A stretch of 64,000 bases of DNA from Pseudoips prasinana. Lineage: Eukaryota > Arthropoda > Insecta > Lepidoptera > Nolidae. Below, piece after piece: positions 33,331-44,510 of this stretch. The notes under the pieces were generated by a model. That model did not search any database. It was given only the letters and a program-made list of their open reading frames with translations, and had not been told where the DNA came from. The stretch spans positions 13,658,001-13,722,000 of the forward strand of contig OX621244.1 of the NCBI GenBank assembly GCA_951640165.1. The letters run 5' to 3'. Within the stretch, counting starts at the first letter, position 1. Each line of letters opens with the position of its first letter. A program made the translations under genes and the position numbers.

Positions 33331-33639
33331 AGCACTATAGGTCGACGATGGACTGGTTGCAGCTGCTTCTGATGCAGCTACAGCAAAGAGTCTTGACGTG
33401 ATGCGTGACCTACAAAGTGTTCTTGAAATAACAAGTCAACCACCTTCGTTTTATTTAAGACTGGAAATTAGGTGATCCAAAGATGATTCTGTGTTCATTG
33501 GACAAGAGATTATTTTGGACAAATTCAACATCAAGGCCAGCAAAGTTTCCATTCCGATTGAGAAAGAATCGACTATCTTAGCTTGCATGTTGAATCTATG
33601 TTGTCTATCCATTAAACTTATAAAAACATTACATGTATA

Positions 33640-33750
33640 TGTAACTATAAATAATTATGTATAGTTAACTATATGACTACAAATATGTTCTGACTATTTA
33701 CAACGGATTTTTAAGTCTAGGTGAATAAAAACCTTTTTATGTTATATTTC
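33640..33750 (+). repeat. Repeat with AATAAA end, family shared with 43165-43290
   Basis: ACAAATATGTTCTGACTATT and TTTAAGTCTAGGTGAATAAA are found in inverse orientation at 43165-43290 (CACGTAGACTTTAAAAAAGC). Looks like a retroelement or gene 3' end. Confidence 0.55.
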
Positions 33751-34002
33751 CGCCAAATGCCTTAGTATCTGCAGTTGGAAATATAACTTTATCAGTACAG
33801 AGTTGATTTTAATTTCTTAATATTTACCAACTATATTCAGTTCTTTTATTGTTTACTGTCTGTTCAGGCGATATATTTTCGATCTAGATACTTAAATTAG
33901 ATATGAAATAAGTAATACATAAAATAATATTACTATCTGATTCACCGTTTTACATTAAGGCAAAACCTCTCGTGAAAGCTAATATGATGCTCATTTATCT
34001 CA

Positions 34003-34235
34003 TCATTATCATCATGTCAGCCAAAGTACGTCCACTGCTGGACAGAAGCCTCCCCAAAGAATAGGGGATATGCCATAATCGCCACGCTTGGCAGACGCGA
34101 TGGCGATCGCAGTTTGATGGTAATAGTTCACAGAAAACCGCTGCTGCCCGTTCTCTCGTAGGTATTCCTCGGTCAATTTCTACGCCCCCCATGGGATATG
34201 ATGGGGTGATGATATTCTATGCCGTAATCACACAG
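34003..34235 (-). mobile_element. Repeat family F, antisense
   Basis: TACGTCCACTGCTGGACAGA, AATAGGGGATATGCCATAAT, GCAGTTTGATGGTAATAGTT, CTGCTGCCCGTTCTCTCGTA and TGGGATATGATGGGGTGATG in antisense order. A nearly complete copy. Confidence 0.8.
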
Positions 34236-34464
34236 CAAATCATTCTCATTTATCTATTCTTATCGAATGCCCCTCACTAGAGATTATTTTGGTGCGAGTT
34301 TAAACAATGCTCTGCTTCGCTCTATTTTATACATGTACGCAAATTTTAAGTTAGTGTGCGTAATAAGATTTTACTTTGCGCGTGTGCCATGTGTGTTTAC
34401 CGCGCCCCTCGTAAAAAACGGCAGAAAATAATGTACGCAAATTTAATTAAACGATGCGCGGGCA

Positions 34465-34660
34465 CATCGTAAAAATTCACTCTCATACATTTTCATACCA
34501 CCTAGAACTAACTTCATGCTGTTATTTTTACGATGCGCGCGCACGATGCGCGCGCATAGTAAAAATTCACTCTCATACCACCTAGAACTAACTTCATGCT
34601 GTTCAATTTTTTGGTGTCAGTGTGCGCGCGCATCGTAAAAATTCACTCTCATCATTTTTC
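34465..34660. repeat. Tandem repeat with GCGCGC alternations
   Basis: GTAAAAATTCACTCTCATAC starts at 34469, 34559 and 34635. CCACCTAGAACTAACTTCAT occurs at 34498 and 34577. The units are separated by GATGCGCGCGC runs. Confidence 0.8.
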
Positions 34661-34723
34661 TCCATCGCGCCAAAAGAAGTATAACTTCAAAAATCTTGCC
34701 AAAAAGCTAGATAGCACATCGTT

Positions 34724-34858
34724 AAACCATAAAGTTAGTATACCTATACTAACTTTATGCGTTAAACACGATTTCAATGACAAGTCCTAAGGTAGCAACC
34801 TCCTAATATGCGTTTAATTGGCAACATTAAACGCATATTAGGAGGTTGCTACGTTTAA
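34724..34858. repeat. Two hairpins next to the GCGCGC tandem array
   Basis: GTTAAACCATAAAGTTAGTA and its inverse (34722-34766). TAGCAACCTCCTAATATGCG...TTTAA and its exact inverse at 34834-34853. Together with the array they may be one complex foldback transposon. Confidence 0.75.
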
Positions 34859-35177
34859 TGTCCTTGAAATAAAAATATTCTCGTATGAAAATATTTTAGA
34901 ACTTAATATCCAGATAATAAATAAATTAATACACAATGAGTTGTATAATTAAAAATGTCTATATTTATATAAAAAAATAAGTGTATGTCCACAACTCCAA
35001 TGTAAAATCGAGTCTGTAAACCTCAATAAAAACTTACCATCTGACACATCACAAAACACTAGCTACCAGATGTCCTTTCACGCATAAGGTTAAAAAATTT
35101 TGCTATTTAATTTATCTATAAATTAAAAATAATCTTAATATTTTTGTAAATAAAATTAGGTCGAAGCTCGTTTCACA

Positions 35178-35255
35178 CGTTTCAAAATCTAACATTTCAT
35201 CCTTCGTTGTACGGGTTGTAGTACAACGAAGGATGAAATGTTAGATTTAGAAACG
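35178..35255. repeat. Hairpin with 34-bp arms
   Basis: The arm CGTTTCAAAATCTAACATTT...GTTGTAC is inverted at 35221-35255 with one mismatch, around an 8-bp loop. Confidence 0.85.
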
Positions 35256-35547
35256 TTTTTACATCGCATTTTTACTTATGTTTTCGTCCATCTATTGCAT
35301 GCCGCAATATTATGGCGCCCATGGCTCGCATTTCAGCTGACCGTGTAGCATTTACATTCTCACTCACTTGTTGCAAGTGCTATACGATATTTGTGTTTTG
35401 ATCAGTGTAGGTAGGTACTGATGTAAATGTTACATGATTGTGATGGACAACGACACATAATAGTGAGTCAAATAAACCGGTCAACGAGGTAAAAATCACC
35501 GAGAAACAAGAAAACACTGTTCTGTAGTACCTACTTATGTAGGGACG

Positions 35548-35674
35548 CCAGCACATTCGCTAACCCAATCTGTCAAATTTATTTGATAGATTTTCAACTT
35601 TATCACAAAAGCATAAGGTTCACTTTCAATTGGGGAAAATTGTCAGATTGTGGTAGTTTCATGTGCTGGCGTCT
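35548..35674. mobile_element. Small MITE with GACGCCAGCACAT ends
   Basis: GACGCCAGCACATTCGCTAA at the left, inverted ATGTGCTGGCGTC at the right, with weaker matches inward (CAATCTGTCAA / TTGTCAGATTG). Target duplication not clear. Confidence 0.6.
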
Positions 35675-35774
35675 GTGCTTTAAAAATATATGACCGACGC
35701 CGTTTTTTTAAACGAACCTAATAGTAATAAAATTCTATAAAATTGTTATATCGATATAATAGAAAATAGTCTGT

Positions 35775-35965
35775 ATGGTGACGGCGATGAATATCACCAC
35801 CCCATCTCATCCCGTGGGGTACGTAGAAGTTGTCCAGAGGTAATACCTACCAGAGAACGGGAAGCAGCGTCCCTCTGTAACTATCAAACTGCGATCGCCA
35901 ATCTCTCTGTTAAGTGCGGTGACTATTGTAGATATATCATCCTGATATCATCACATTCTTGAGGC
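35775..35965 (+). mobile_element. Repeat family F, sense
   Basis: ATGGTGACGGCGATGAATAT, CCCATCTCATCCCGTGG, TACCAGAGAACGGGAAGCAG and CAAACTGCGATCGCCAATCT. Confidence 0.75.
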
Positions 35966-35969
35966 GACT

Positions 35970-37010
35970 TTGGTCCAGCTGTGGTCATTCCACTGAAATA
36001 ACAGAATTCATTTATTAATAGGAATTGTATTGCTCATAGTACTGCACAATTGGTACTTACAAAAGAATTAAACGCGTTGCAACCCAGATTTTCTTATATT
36101 TAGGTAAATATAAATACTAATACTATCAACTACTATCCTACTAACTGTAATTATTGAAATTTCGTCGTAGATAATGATGCGAATAGAATTGTTCTGACAG
36201 TTTTAATGATAAATTACAAACAAGGTGGCATTAAAACTAACAAAAATTGGGTTTGTGACAATAAAGTAATTTCACATGTAACATCCATTTTAACAGAAAC
36301 TCGTCCTATGAATTACTAGCCCGTTTCATTTTGGAAGTATGTTTTATATGTATCTACTTCACAAAATTAACAGCGTTGAGTTTAAATAGGATTGCGTAGG
36401 TATACAATGCGTTGAATCATTTTGTGGGAGTTAACTTATGGTTAACTCACACAAAATTTGTTATTGTGACAGGGGTAGAAATGCCAACATGGAGTTTCAA
36501 GTCTCTCTTTAAGAATTAGGCGGGTATAAAGATGTTGCGGTTTTCAATAGAAAAATATTATCGTTTCAAAGCTAAGGTCCAGGTCTTTAGTAAAAACATC
36601 CATGCGTCACTGGATTTACACGTGGGGGTAGTATCGAAAAAAAAACTGTGAATGTTTTGATGAAATCTTTTTTTCCCTGTGTTCGGTATCTACTATTTAC
36701 AACCCTAGATATATATAACGCGGGGAAAATTTAAAGCTTGTGGAAAATTCATGTGATCCATTATTGACAAATTATGCCAGATACTTGAGACGAGTGAAAT
36801 TTTACTTACGTATCGTGTATTTTCTACTTGTATGTAATAAATAGGTAAACAAACAATATTGTATAACTGAAGATTGTTAAAAACTGTTGGAAAGTAACAG
36901 CGGGAGCATATAGTCGATTGGACACCGCAAGCAGTCACCTATCATGAATAATCCGTTGTTTTCAAAATTACTGTACTCTCAGCTACTCGTTAAATATAAT
37001 ATAAACCTTC
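35970..37010. other. No gene recognised
   Basis: AT-rich. Only a short hairpin at about 36423-36457 (GGGAGTTAACTTATGGTTAACTC) stands out. Confidence 0.4.
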
Positions 37011-37011
37011 A

Positions 37012-37172
37012 GGCTGCGTTTCCACTAAGGCGGAGCGGAGATGATTTGTGCCGCGTTCACCAATCACATTGCTTGAAATCCACATCTATTCACCACTGGT
37101 GTGGATTCCAAGCCATGTGATTGGTGAACGCGGCACAGCTCGTCTCCGCTCAGCCTTAGTGGAAACGCAGCC
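37012..37172. mobile_element. Foldback MITE, GGCTGCGTTTCC ends
   Basis: Almost the whole element is two inverted arms of about 75 bp, starting GGCTGCGTTTCCACTAAGGC and containing GCCGCGTTCACCAATCACAT. Flanks are TTCA and TTAA, so the target duplication is unclear. Confidence 0.85.
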
Positions 37173-37659
37173 TTAAGCTGGGAGTCCAAAAGACTTGTGT
37201 GTACCATGATGAATGGTTTTTTTTATGATAAGTTCGACTGCTCTCATATTACAACTGTGTTGAGGCAAGAGATGCGCGTACCCCGGCTGTTCTACACTGC
37301 ACGCTGCCGAGTAAAATAGGCACGCGCGCCTCTCCGAGCGCCGCCTCATAGAGTAGATAAGATAAGACTTCACAGATCTAGACCTATTTGAATTACCAAA
37401 TTTAAAATGAAAGAAAATGGACATTGAAATAACTTTCGAGACTACTTTTCGAAGTTCCTTATTAAATAAGGCATGCATTAAATAAGATTTCACTCAACTA
37501 TTCTTTCGCGGCTACCGCCGGTGTCGGATAATGTGTACTAAATGTTTATTGAGTAATTCCCTTTTCTCCAAAATGGAGTACGTATTATGTCAAAAGAGAT
37601 TACCCGATTTATTTTTCTAGTATGCTCCAATCAGATACAATTCGAAAGTATGTGAAATA

Positions 37660-37773
37660 GCGATTAAGACAGTCGCCTCGCCACTTCGTATCCCGGGTTC
37701 GATTTCCGCGCATTTGTGTGACCCATAAATAGTTGTTCTGAATCTGGATGTACTTTCTGTCCGTTAACTATAT
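37660..37773 (+). mobile_element. SINE family B, 5' half
   Basis: AGACAGTCGCCTCGCCACTT, B box GGTTCGATTTCC and TTGTGTGACCCATAAATAGT. Interrupted at AACTATAT; the tail resumes at 39834. Confidence 0.85.
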
Positions 37774-39833
37774 CGCACGTTGAGAATCAAACCGTCACTA
37801 ACACGAAAACGTCAATTTTCAGTATAGGCGTGTAAAGTTCCCAAATAAAAAAACCTTGCAAAAGTGCATTAAATGTAACAAATACATTTTGTTTTATGCT
37901 CAAGCTGAGGAGCTCAAGCTGGGCCCTGATCTAAGCATTTGTTTGATCCATCTCTCTATTGTAGAGTGTACTGAGTCACCCTCATTTTGAGTGTGACCTT
38001 TGACTAAAACTTTGTGTGTGATTGAGTGAATATTTGGTAGGCTTTTTACGGCATAAATGTACATAGAGAAAATGAATAGATTTTTTTGTTGGTGGCAACA
38101 GTTGACAGAGTAAAAAATTATATTGAGTTATTCAGTTTATTGATATTTTCGCAAAAAATTGAAAACACAGGAACCTATTTTATTGGCGCCCTTTTGGCCT
38201 TCGACTTCGCTCCAAAAGTAGCATTCTGTGGAATTCGTTTTAAATTCACAAATTGTGAAATTCAAGCAGTTTAATCTGCACTTGTACACTTCAATCGGCA
38301 GCGACAATTACATGGAATACCCATCTTCCTTTCAGTCAATTACTTTATGTTTGGAGGATGATTATGTATACTGCAACCCCATATTTCACAATGTTTTTGC
38401 TACAGTTTTTTTACTACCACGTTTTCTCTTCCGGGTTTGTTCATTATTCTGGCTTCTTTCAGCTATTGTATTAGTGACAACGATTTGCGTTATGTTTGTA
38501 GGTCTTAGTGCAGCTAGTGCATTACTTTTTAAAGATGGTGGGTTAATAAGAGGTAAATTGTTTTGCTGAGTAATTTCAAAATAGTTTTGATTTGCATTTT
38601 CATATAGGTACATACAAGCCCAGTTCTCATGAAGATTCATCTTCTGAATCCGACAACGCCACTGAGGGTCGAACTTCAAAAAAAAAGAAAACAAAAGCGA
38701 TAGCAAAAAATAGTTACAGTCCATGCATCCTGCCAGAAGGTGAAAAAGATCTTCGAACGTGTTGTATAATTTGTTTGGTACTGGAGCTTGGAGTTTGCCC
38801 AGGAGAATCTTGAGTATTTTGATCTAATTCTGCAAGATTATCAGCACCTTCTATATTATTATTGTATTGTGAGTTCATTTCTTTAATCATTGTTTTTAAT
38901 TTACTAGTCCTCGGATTGAGAAGTGGCATAGTGAATGACTGTAACAAAGAAAAGTTTCAACTTAACAGTATAGTTTCTAACATACTCTTAAACTCACAAA
39001 ACCGTGATTAGGCTGCAACAGAAAAACGAATAAATGCAAAATACATTTACCCACGTTACCCATATTTAACTAAAATGAATGAAGAAATGCTGTCACTTTT
39101 ACTGTTTTAACTTAATGCTTTAAAATATCGTTGAACAAATTAACGCTTCGTTTAATAACTAGGTAGCAATGAAATACAGAAAATTTATGAAATATATTAA
39201 ATCGCCAATACTGACACTTTATGAATAGTGGAGGCTTTTAAAAGATAAAAAACATCTCACATTTTTAGAATACCGACATCATACTAAAAAGTTCATTATA
39301 TAATTTACTTTTATTTTGTATTACGTATACGAAAATGACGGCAAAGCTGTCATTTTCTGTTTAAATACATTATACGTGCAAACCGTACCTTTACATACAC
39401 ACAAAAAAAAAATAGAAATCCGTCACTTTACGTTGAAATACATTATGAAAAAAAAATATGTTTTTTATTCAATTGAAAGTAACAGTTAACTGTCACTTTA
39501 CGTTTAAGTACATTATTCATGTAAACAAAGGTCTCACTTACCTTTTGATTTCTACGAAATGCGTCCGTAAACAAAAAAATACACTATTCCGCACAGAGTT
39601 CACATATAACACACGCCGTCCATGATACTAATGAAAACATGTCAATGTTGTAGTCAAAGGTTGCAGCGTTCCCCTCCAAACTACATAACGACACTAGTGA
39701 CATCTACCAATCTATTAGTATGTTTGCCGTAAGAGTTTTTGCAATATATTTTTCTTGCTGCGTGTCACTAGATGGCATTGATACTTCAAATTTTCATAAT
39801 TTTGTATAGTGACGGTTTGATTCTCAACGTGCG
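37774..39833. mobile_element. 2060-bp DNA element with perfect 27-bp inverted ends, superfamily unknown
   Basis: Both ends read CGCACGTTGAGAATCAAACC...TCACTA (inverted at the right), perfect over 27 bp. It is flanked by ATAT on both sides inside a SINE whose halves rejoin cleanly. Because ATAT is palindromic the true duplication may be ATAT, TA or AT. The minus strand holds separated open blocks: MPLLNPRTSKLKTMIKEMN (from about 38930) and a C-terminal QTRKRKRGSKKTVAKTL (ending at 38386), like a small nuclear protein. The plus strand is also open with a donor at about 38552 and acceptor at 38609. No DDE transposase was recognised. Confidence 0.85.
38386..38947 (-). other. Possible coding blocks of the 2060-bp element
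   Basis: Block 1, 38930-38714, is rich in N, S and Q and includes TPSSSTKQIIQHVRRSFSPS. A middle stretch reads VALSDSEDESS before a stop. Block 2, about 38570-38386, reads LINPPSLKSNALAALRP and ends in a basic nuclear-signal-like tail. They cannot be joined with confidence. The opposite strand gives a hydrophobic reading that is probably the shadow. Function unknown. Confidence 0.3.
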
Positions 39834-39870
39834 ATATGTTTGTAAAGTATCCCGCGACACAGGGGTCCAT
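39834..39870 (+). mobile_element. SINE family B, 3' tail after the insertion
   Basis: ATATGTTTGTAAAGTATCCC then GCGACACAGGG completes the SINE begun at 37660. Confidence 0.85.
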
Positions 39871-40068
39871 TTACTACTGCTATATAAAAAAAATCTCATC
39901 TCTTTTCTTTTCTCGACATAAGTAGGAACATAATTTTTTTATGTTTTTTAAATAAACTATTGCTCCTGAATTGTGTAAATGAAAGAAAAATGTAAATTCT
40001 TTACATCCTATTTGAAATCCACTCTGTTCTAGAATATAGCGTATGATTATTAACGAATTATCGATTTC

Positions 40069-40220
40069 TTGTTCCAACCGCCTAACGTAGGTAGCCTCTT
40101 TAGTGTTTTCCGATCTCTTTGCTCTCAATCCATTAGCAGAAACGACTATTATTATTACATACTTACGCTAAGGCTGTGGAATGAAGTCCCGAAGAATGTT
40201 GAAGTTCATTCCACAACCTC
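40069..40220 (+). pseudogene. LINE C-terminal fragment
   Basis: Reads LTLRLWNEVPKNVEVHSTTS, like the conserved LWNELP stretch near the end of Jockey/CR1-type ORF2. It is cut off by the foldback element at 40222. Confidence 0.35.
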
Positions 40221-40221
40221 A

Positions 40222-40463
40222 GGGGCTCTACGGCTAAGTCGCCGAACATCGATTTCTTAAATGGCGTTAAAATAAATAAAGGTTAAAAATGACTTAATCA
40301 ATCGTTAAATCGGCTTCAACGTTTACAATCGATTTCGGACCATATATGACGTCACATGTGCTCATGGAAGCCGATTTAACAATTGATTAAGTAATTTTAA
40401 ACCTCTATTCATTTGAACGCCATTTAAGAAATCGATGTTCGGCGACTTAGCCGGTAGAGCCCC
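40222..40463. mobile_element. Foldback MITE (CAG target duplication), copy 2
   Basis: GGGGCTCTACGGCTAAGTCG at the left and the inverted CGACTTAGCCGGTAGAGCCC at the right, with CAG on both sides. The core matches 14526-14766 closely (TTTACAATCGATTTCGGACC, TGACGTCACATGTGCTCATG). Confidence 0.9.
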
Positions 40464-40964
40464 AGTTCTATATTCCTGCATTAGTATGTAAACATGTAGA
40501 GGTAGTTATTACACACGTGTTTACTCTCAGGTAGGACAGATGCATGCGACAAAAGCTTTCCGCAATGTCTGTAAACACAATTCTTTTGAGGTCGGATCAA
40601 GGAATCATGAATGGCGCTGCGGCGGGCCTAACTCTTAATAAGATTTATTGTAACCGATCTTGTTTTGACAATCACAATAGTGATATTCATGGCGGTAAAC
40701 GGACATCTTTGTGTGGTCTCGACTTTTATTGTAAAACTTTAAAGCTTAGTCAAAACAGTTTCCAAGTCACACCTGGCCCATAAAAAGTTGGAATTAAATA
40801 ACGAAGTCGTATTACTGTATCTATTTAGGCCATCTCTGTTTTTATATTCTTATGGGAAAGTCAACAATGAATCTGTTGTAATTATTTTGTTTAATTATAA
40901 ATATTTTGGTTTTTAATAACAAATGTAGAACCGACTTCATCTTTTCTTTATATTACCATTCCAT
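40464..40964. other. No gene recognised
   Basis: An open frame of 79 codons (40544-40783) has no recognisable motif. Confidence 0.35.
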
Positions 40965-41065
40965 AAATTGTTGTTCTGAGTCTGTATGTTGTATTTTGGA
41001 TCCGTTAATTATATGTTTGTAAAGTACCGCGCAACACAGAGATTAATTTAGCTAATGAGGGTGAT
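40965..41065 (+). mobile_element. SINE family B, 5'-truncated
   Basis: AAATTGTTGTTCTGAGTCTG, TTATATGTTTGTAAAGTACC and GCAACACAGAGATTAA. The tRNA-like head is missing. Confidence 0.7.
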
Positions 41066-41224
41066 CTCTAAAAAAATCGGGTAATCGGGTCTTTTCTTTG
41101 TAACAACTTTAAACACTGTTTAACGATATTCTATTAACATAATAGAGTATAGTTATGTAAGACTGAAGTACTAACAAAAACACTGCAACATTAAATCCAT
41201 AGAAGTTCCTCTTTACAATCGAAT

Positions 41225-41790
41225 TCCACTAAGCGTATTGATATTCCACTGTTGTTATTATTGCAATGGCTGATAAAAGACCCAGTTCATCATATTTAAC
41301 AATAACAAACTATCTAAGCTTTAATTTATATCGGTTTAAATAAAGCTTAGATAGTTTGTTATACCGGTATTATTATAGTCATCTGATCGGTTACAACAGC
41401 AACTCAAATGTATCTCGCGAACGAAAAACGCTAAAACTAATAACACTGAATAAGAAAGAAATCTAAAGCCAGCAATGACATTGGATAGTAAGTATCACTA
41501 TTTAACCCCTATTATGATTGATACTCCAATATAGTTACTGTTACGATAAATGCCAAACTCTGATGGGTTTAACCACTCACAAATCTAACCTAAACATAGT
41601 AACATAATAAAATATCAATAGTTTTTTTACTTCTGTAGTCTAGCCGCAACACGAAATAAAGCCTTTCCTTTTAGCATATTGAACCTTCACTATTGTTATA
41701 ATTGCAATGGCTGACAAAAGACTCCGTTCATCATAACCTTTATCTAAGCTTCATTTTATACGGGTTTAAATCTGATGGGTTACAATAACA
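41225..41790. repeat. Direct repeat pair with an internal hairpin
   Basis: ATTGCAATGGCTGA(T/C)AAAAGAC and later TCTGAT.GGTTACAA.A(A/G)CAACTCA occur at 41262-41410 and 41702-41792. The first copy also holds the hairpin AACAAACTATCTAAGCTTTA with its inverse (41305-41362); the second keeps only one arm. Confidence 0.7.
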
Positions 41791-42507
41791 ACTCACAAAT
41801 GTACCACGCCGCTGATAGCGGTGAAACCAGACTAACTTATGGTAATGCGTCTGGAGATACCTCAGAAATCCCTCGGTTTCCCTTCTTCGGAACACTTTAA
41901 TCTTAACGACACATAAACATAAAGATGTCCACTTTCAGTCACTAAAAGGCGATTGTTGTTAAATTTAATGGGCCATAAAATAAAATAGGCTGACTCACGA
42001 TAATTATTGAGGAATAAAATAAAGTATTTAGCGTTAGGTCTAGTCAGTATTAACGGGACAGAGGTCGTAAACGGGTCATTTCTGGTATGTCATGTATATT
42101 TGTCTACTAATTGCAGTAAGAATACAATCCATGTAAGCTGCTAATGATAGAAGTATCTAATAAAATAGAATGACCCAAAGACAATAGGTCTTAATGATGT
42201 GATTACTTATTACATAAGACTAATGAGAGGCAATAAATTGCTAGCTAAGTTTACGAATGATGAATTATGGCAATTTAAATGGCAAATGTATTGAAGTTAT
42301 TGAGTTTATTACAACGCAGATCTGTGTAGTTGTTATATATGTTATCTACTATTATTAAGTAAAACTTATAAATTCTTCATGGTCATTTATAAACGAATAA
42401 GCGACACGGCCGGTTTTGCAGTGGCAGATATATGAATTAGTATTTTAAATCAATAGTTTATTGAGAAAAAAAAGCTTACACTAAAATGTAATGTAATGTC
42501 ATCAATC

Positions 42508-42950
42508 AATAAATGACATCTTTAAATTTTATTCGTGTCTTGACGGAACCTCTGCCTGGCTTGATCCTCTTGCTCTTCGTAGAGAAGTGGCATCTCTATG
42601 TGTCCTTTACCGCATTCCTTGCGAGGAATGTTCTGAGGAGATGTACGAACTTATATTTGCCACCGCGTTCCGCCACAGATCCTCTACCCCAAGGGGGAAC
42701 TTCATACATATCACCTAGAAAAATGGTCGTCTACCACCGTACGTTTCACAAGACACTTTTTACCACGCTCTAACACTGTGGAATCAATTAACTGCGTAGG
42801 TATTTTATGGCAACCTTTATGAAGTAAGCCTATTCCTACCTTAAGGGCAGGCGACGCAATTGCGGTCTGGTGTTGCGAGTGTCCATGGGAGGCGGTGACC
42901 ACTCACCACCAGCATATCTAACACCAGTTCATGTACTTTACTTCCTCGAT
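42508..42950 (+). pseudogene. Jockey/CR1-like LINE ORF2 C-terminus, decayed
   Basis: LDPLALRREVASLCVFYRIP, FRHRSSTPRGN, a stop, then LPPYVSQDTF, ALTLWNQLTA and later SVHGRR. This is the conserved tail (ALRREVASL...LWN.LP...VHGRR) of a widespread lepidopteran LINE, sense orientation, with stops. Confidence 0.7.
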
Positions 42951-44260
42951 GATAATTGCAGTTTTACCATTACCCTAGCACCACCCCTAGCGGAAACTTC
43001 GATGAACTTAAAATGTCTATACTAGAAAACAGTAACTTTCATCGTATCTATGGTAGAGGTGCAGCTGGTGGCCAACTTTCCCGTTTGCTTTGCTAGTTTG
43101 TATAAAAAAAGTATTTTGGAATATAAGTTCTAGGTCATACGTAATATTGCCGTCTGGGTAAAAATAAATAAAATAAAAAAAGGTTTTTATTCACGTAGAC
43201 TTTAAAAAAGCGCTTGTAAATAGTCAGAACATGTTTGTAGTAATACAGTTATTATTTCTAGTTACCTACTTATTACAGATATTTAGGTACACGGAATGTT
43301 AAAACATTTATAAAATTTATTTTATAATAATATGTAGGTATATAGTGATATTTAGCTAGCATGTATTAAGTTATTGTCAAGGAGATTATGTTTAGGTTTA
43401 ATTATTGAAATTTATATTTTACTACAATTGTCTAGGTCGTCAAGAAGTTCCTGGAACGCCGATGTATGCGGGAGAAAAAGCTCGGAGCGTATTTGACTGC
43501 CGCTTGCCGCGATCACCAATGGATTAATGTAACCTTGAAACTTAATGTATGCAGGAATATTATCATCATAATTTATTATTTTACCGTAACATAGAGGCGA
43601 ATTGTTTCACGAAACTTAAGACAAGTGCCTAACAAACCTGAGAAGTAATTCGTTAAGCTTATTGTTCTCGCGGATTAGCAGCGGTGTACAAGTGGTGTGA
43701 TACAAAATGATGTCAGGAAATATTGAAAAATTTCCAAGTCATTTTATACAACCGGTATAACGAATTAATAGTTACAGGTAGATAGATTATCGTACGGGGA
43801 ATAGATGCCACTAATATCTGACGCAGTCTAATGAAAAAGACAATGATATAGCTTGAAAAACTGACACGTATACGACTTTCTTGATGGGCAAGCATAGGGC
43901 CATTAAAAAAAGAAGCAAAAAGTTTCAAAAGGCAGGTTTTGCAAACTTCCATAGTGTATGTACGGTAACCGCTTAAAATGAAGTGAAGTTTACTTGTTAA
44001 TGACATTGTGCTATAGAAAAATAGGATTCATAGTGGATTAGGTAATTGGCAACGCATGGGGACCTTAACAAAAACCGCAAGTTCATATCCAGGACGCTAA
44101 CATTTTTAATTCACTGAATGCTAATTGAATATAACCTGTCACGTGTAACTAAAGACATCCCAATGAAGTGATTGCTATTGTATTGCTATTCCGAGAAAAG
44201 GCACCGACTGCTCCGTAGGTGCAGTGTGGGAAGAGAATGATAATTGCTTCAATCACAAGG
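42951..44260. other. No gene recognised; one retroelement 3' end
   Basis: 43165-43290 (minus) is the repeat also seen at 33640-33750. The remainder is AT-rich without features. Confidence 0.45.
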
Positions 44261-44264
44261 ACAA

Positions 44265-44510
44265 TCCACCGTGGTTCTTGAGGCGTACATAGCCAGATGC
44301 TCTCTCCGTAAGTGTACTTCGAGGTTAAGAAACTAGCCTCAAGTTCAGTCCTGAGATTGGTACCCGTCAGAGTAATTGAATTTCCGAGCCTTCGAGGGCA
44401 CGTTAAGCTGTCAGTCCCGGTTGTAAACAATTAAAGCCATGTTAGAGTCATACTGGGCGGATTGAAAACTTCTGACACTATGGTAAGCTTTGCCCATACA
44501 ATAGGTAAGT
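44265..44510 (+). mobile_element. Interspersed repeat family E
   Basis: CATAGCCAGATGCTCTCTCC, GAGGGCACGTTAAGCTGTCA, GTTAGAGTCATACTGGGC and TGCCCATACAATAGGTAAGT in family order. Confidence 0.65.

Noticed and set aside
34770..34800. TCCTAAGGTAGC resembles a conserved large-subunit rRNA stretch
   Set aside because: Only about 13 bases match, it lies in the arm of a hairpin, and no neighbouring rRNA sequence exists.
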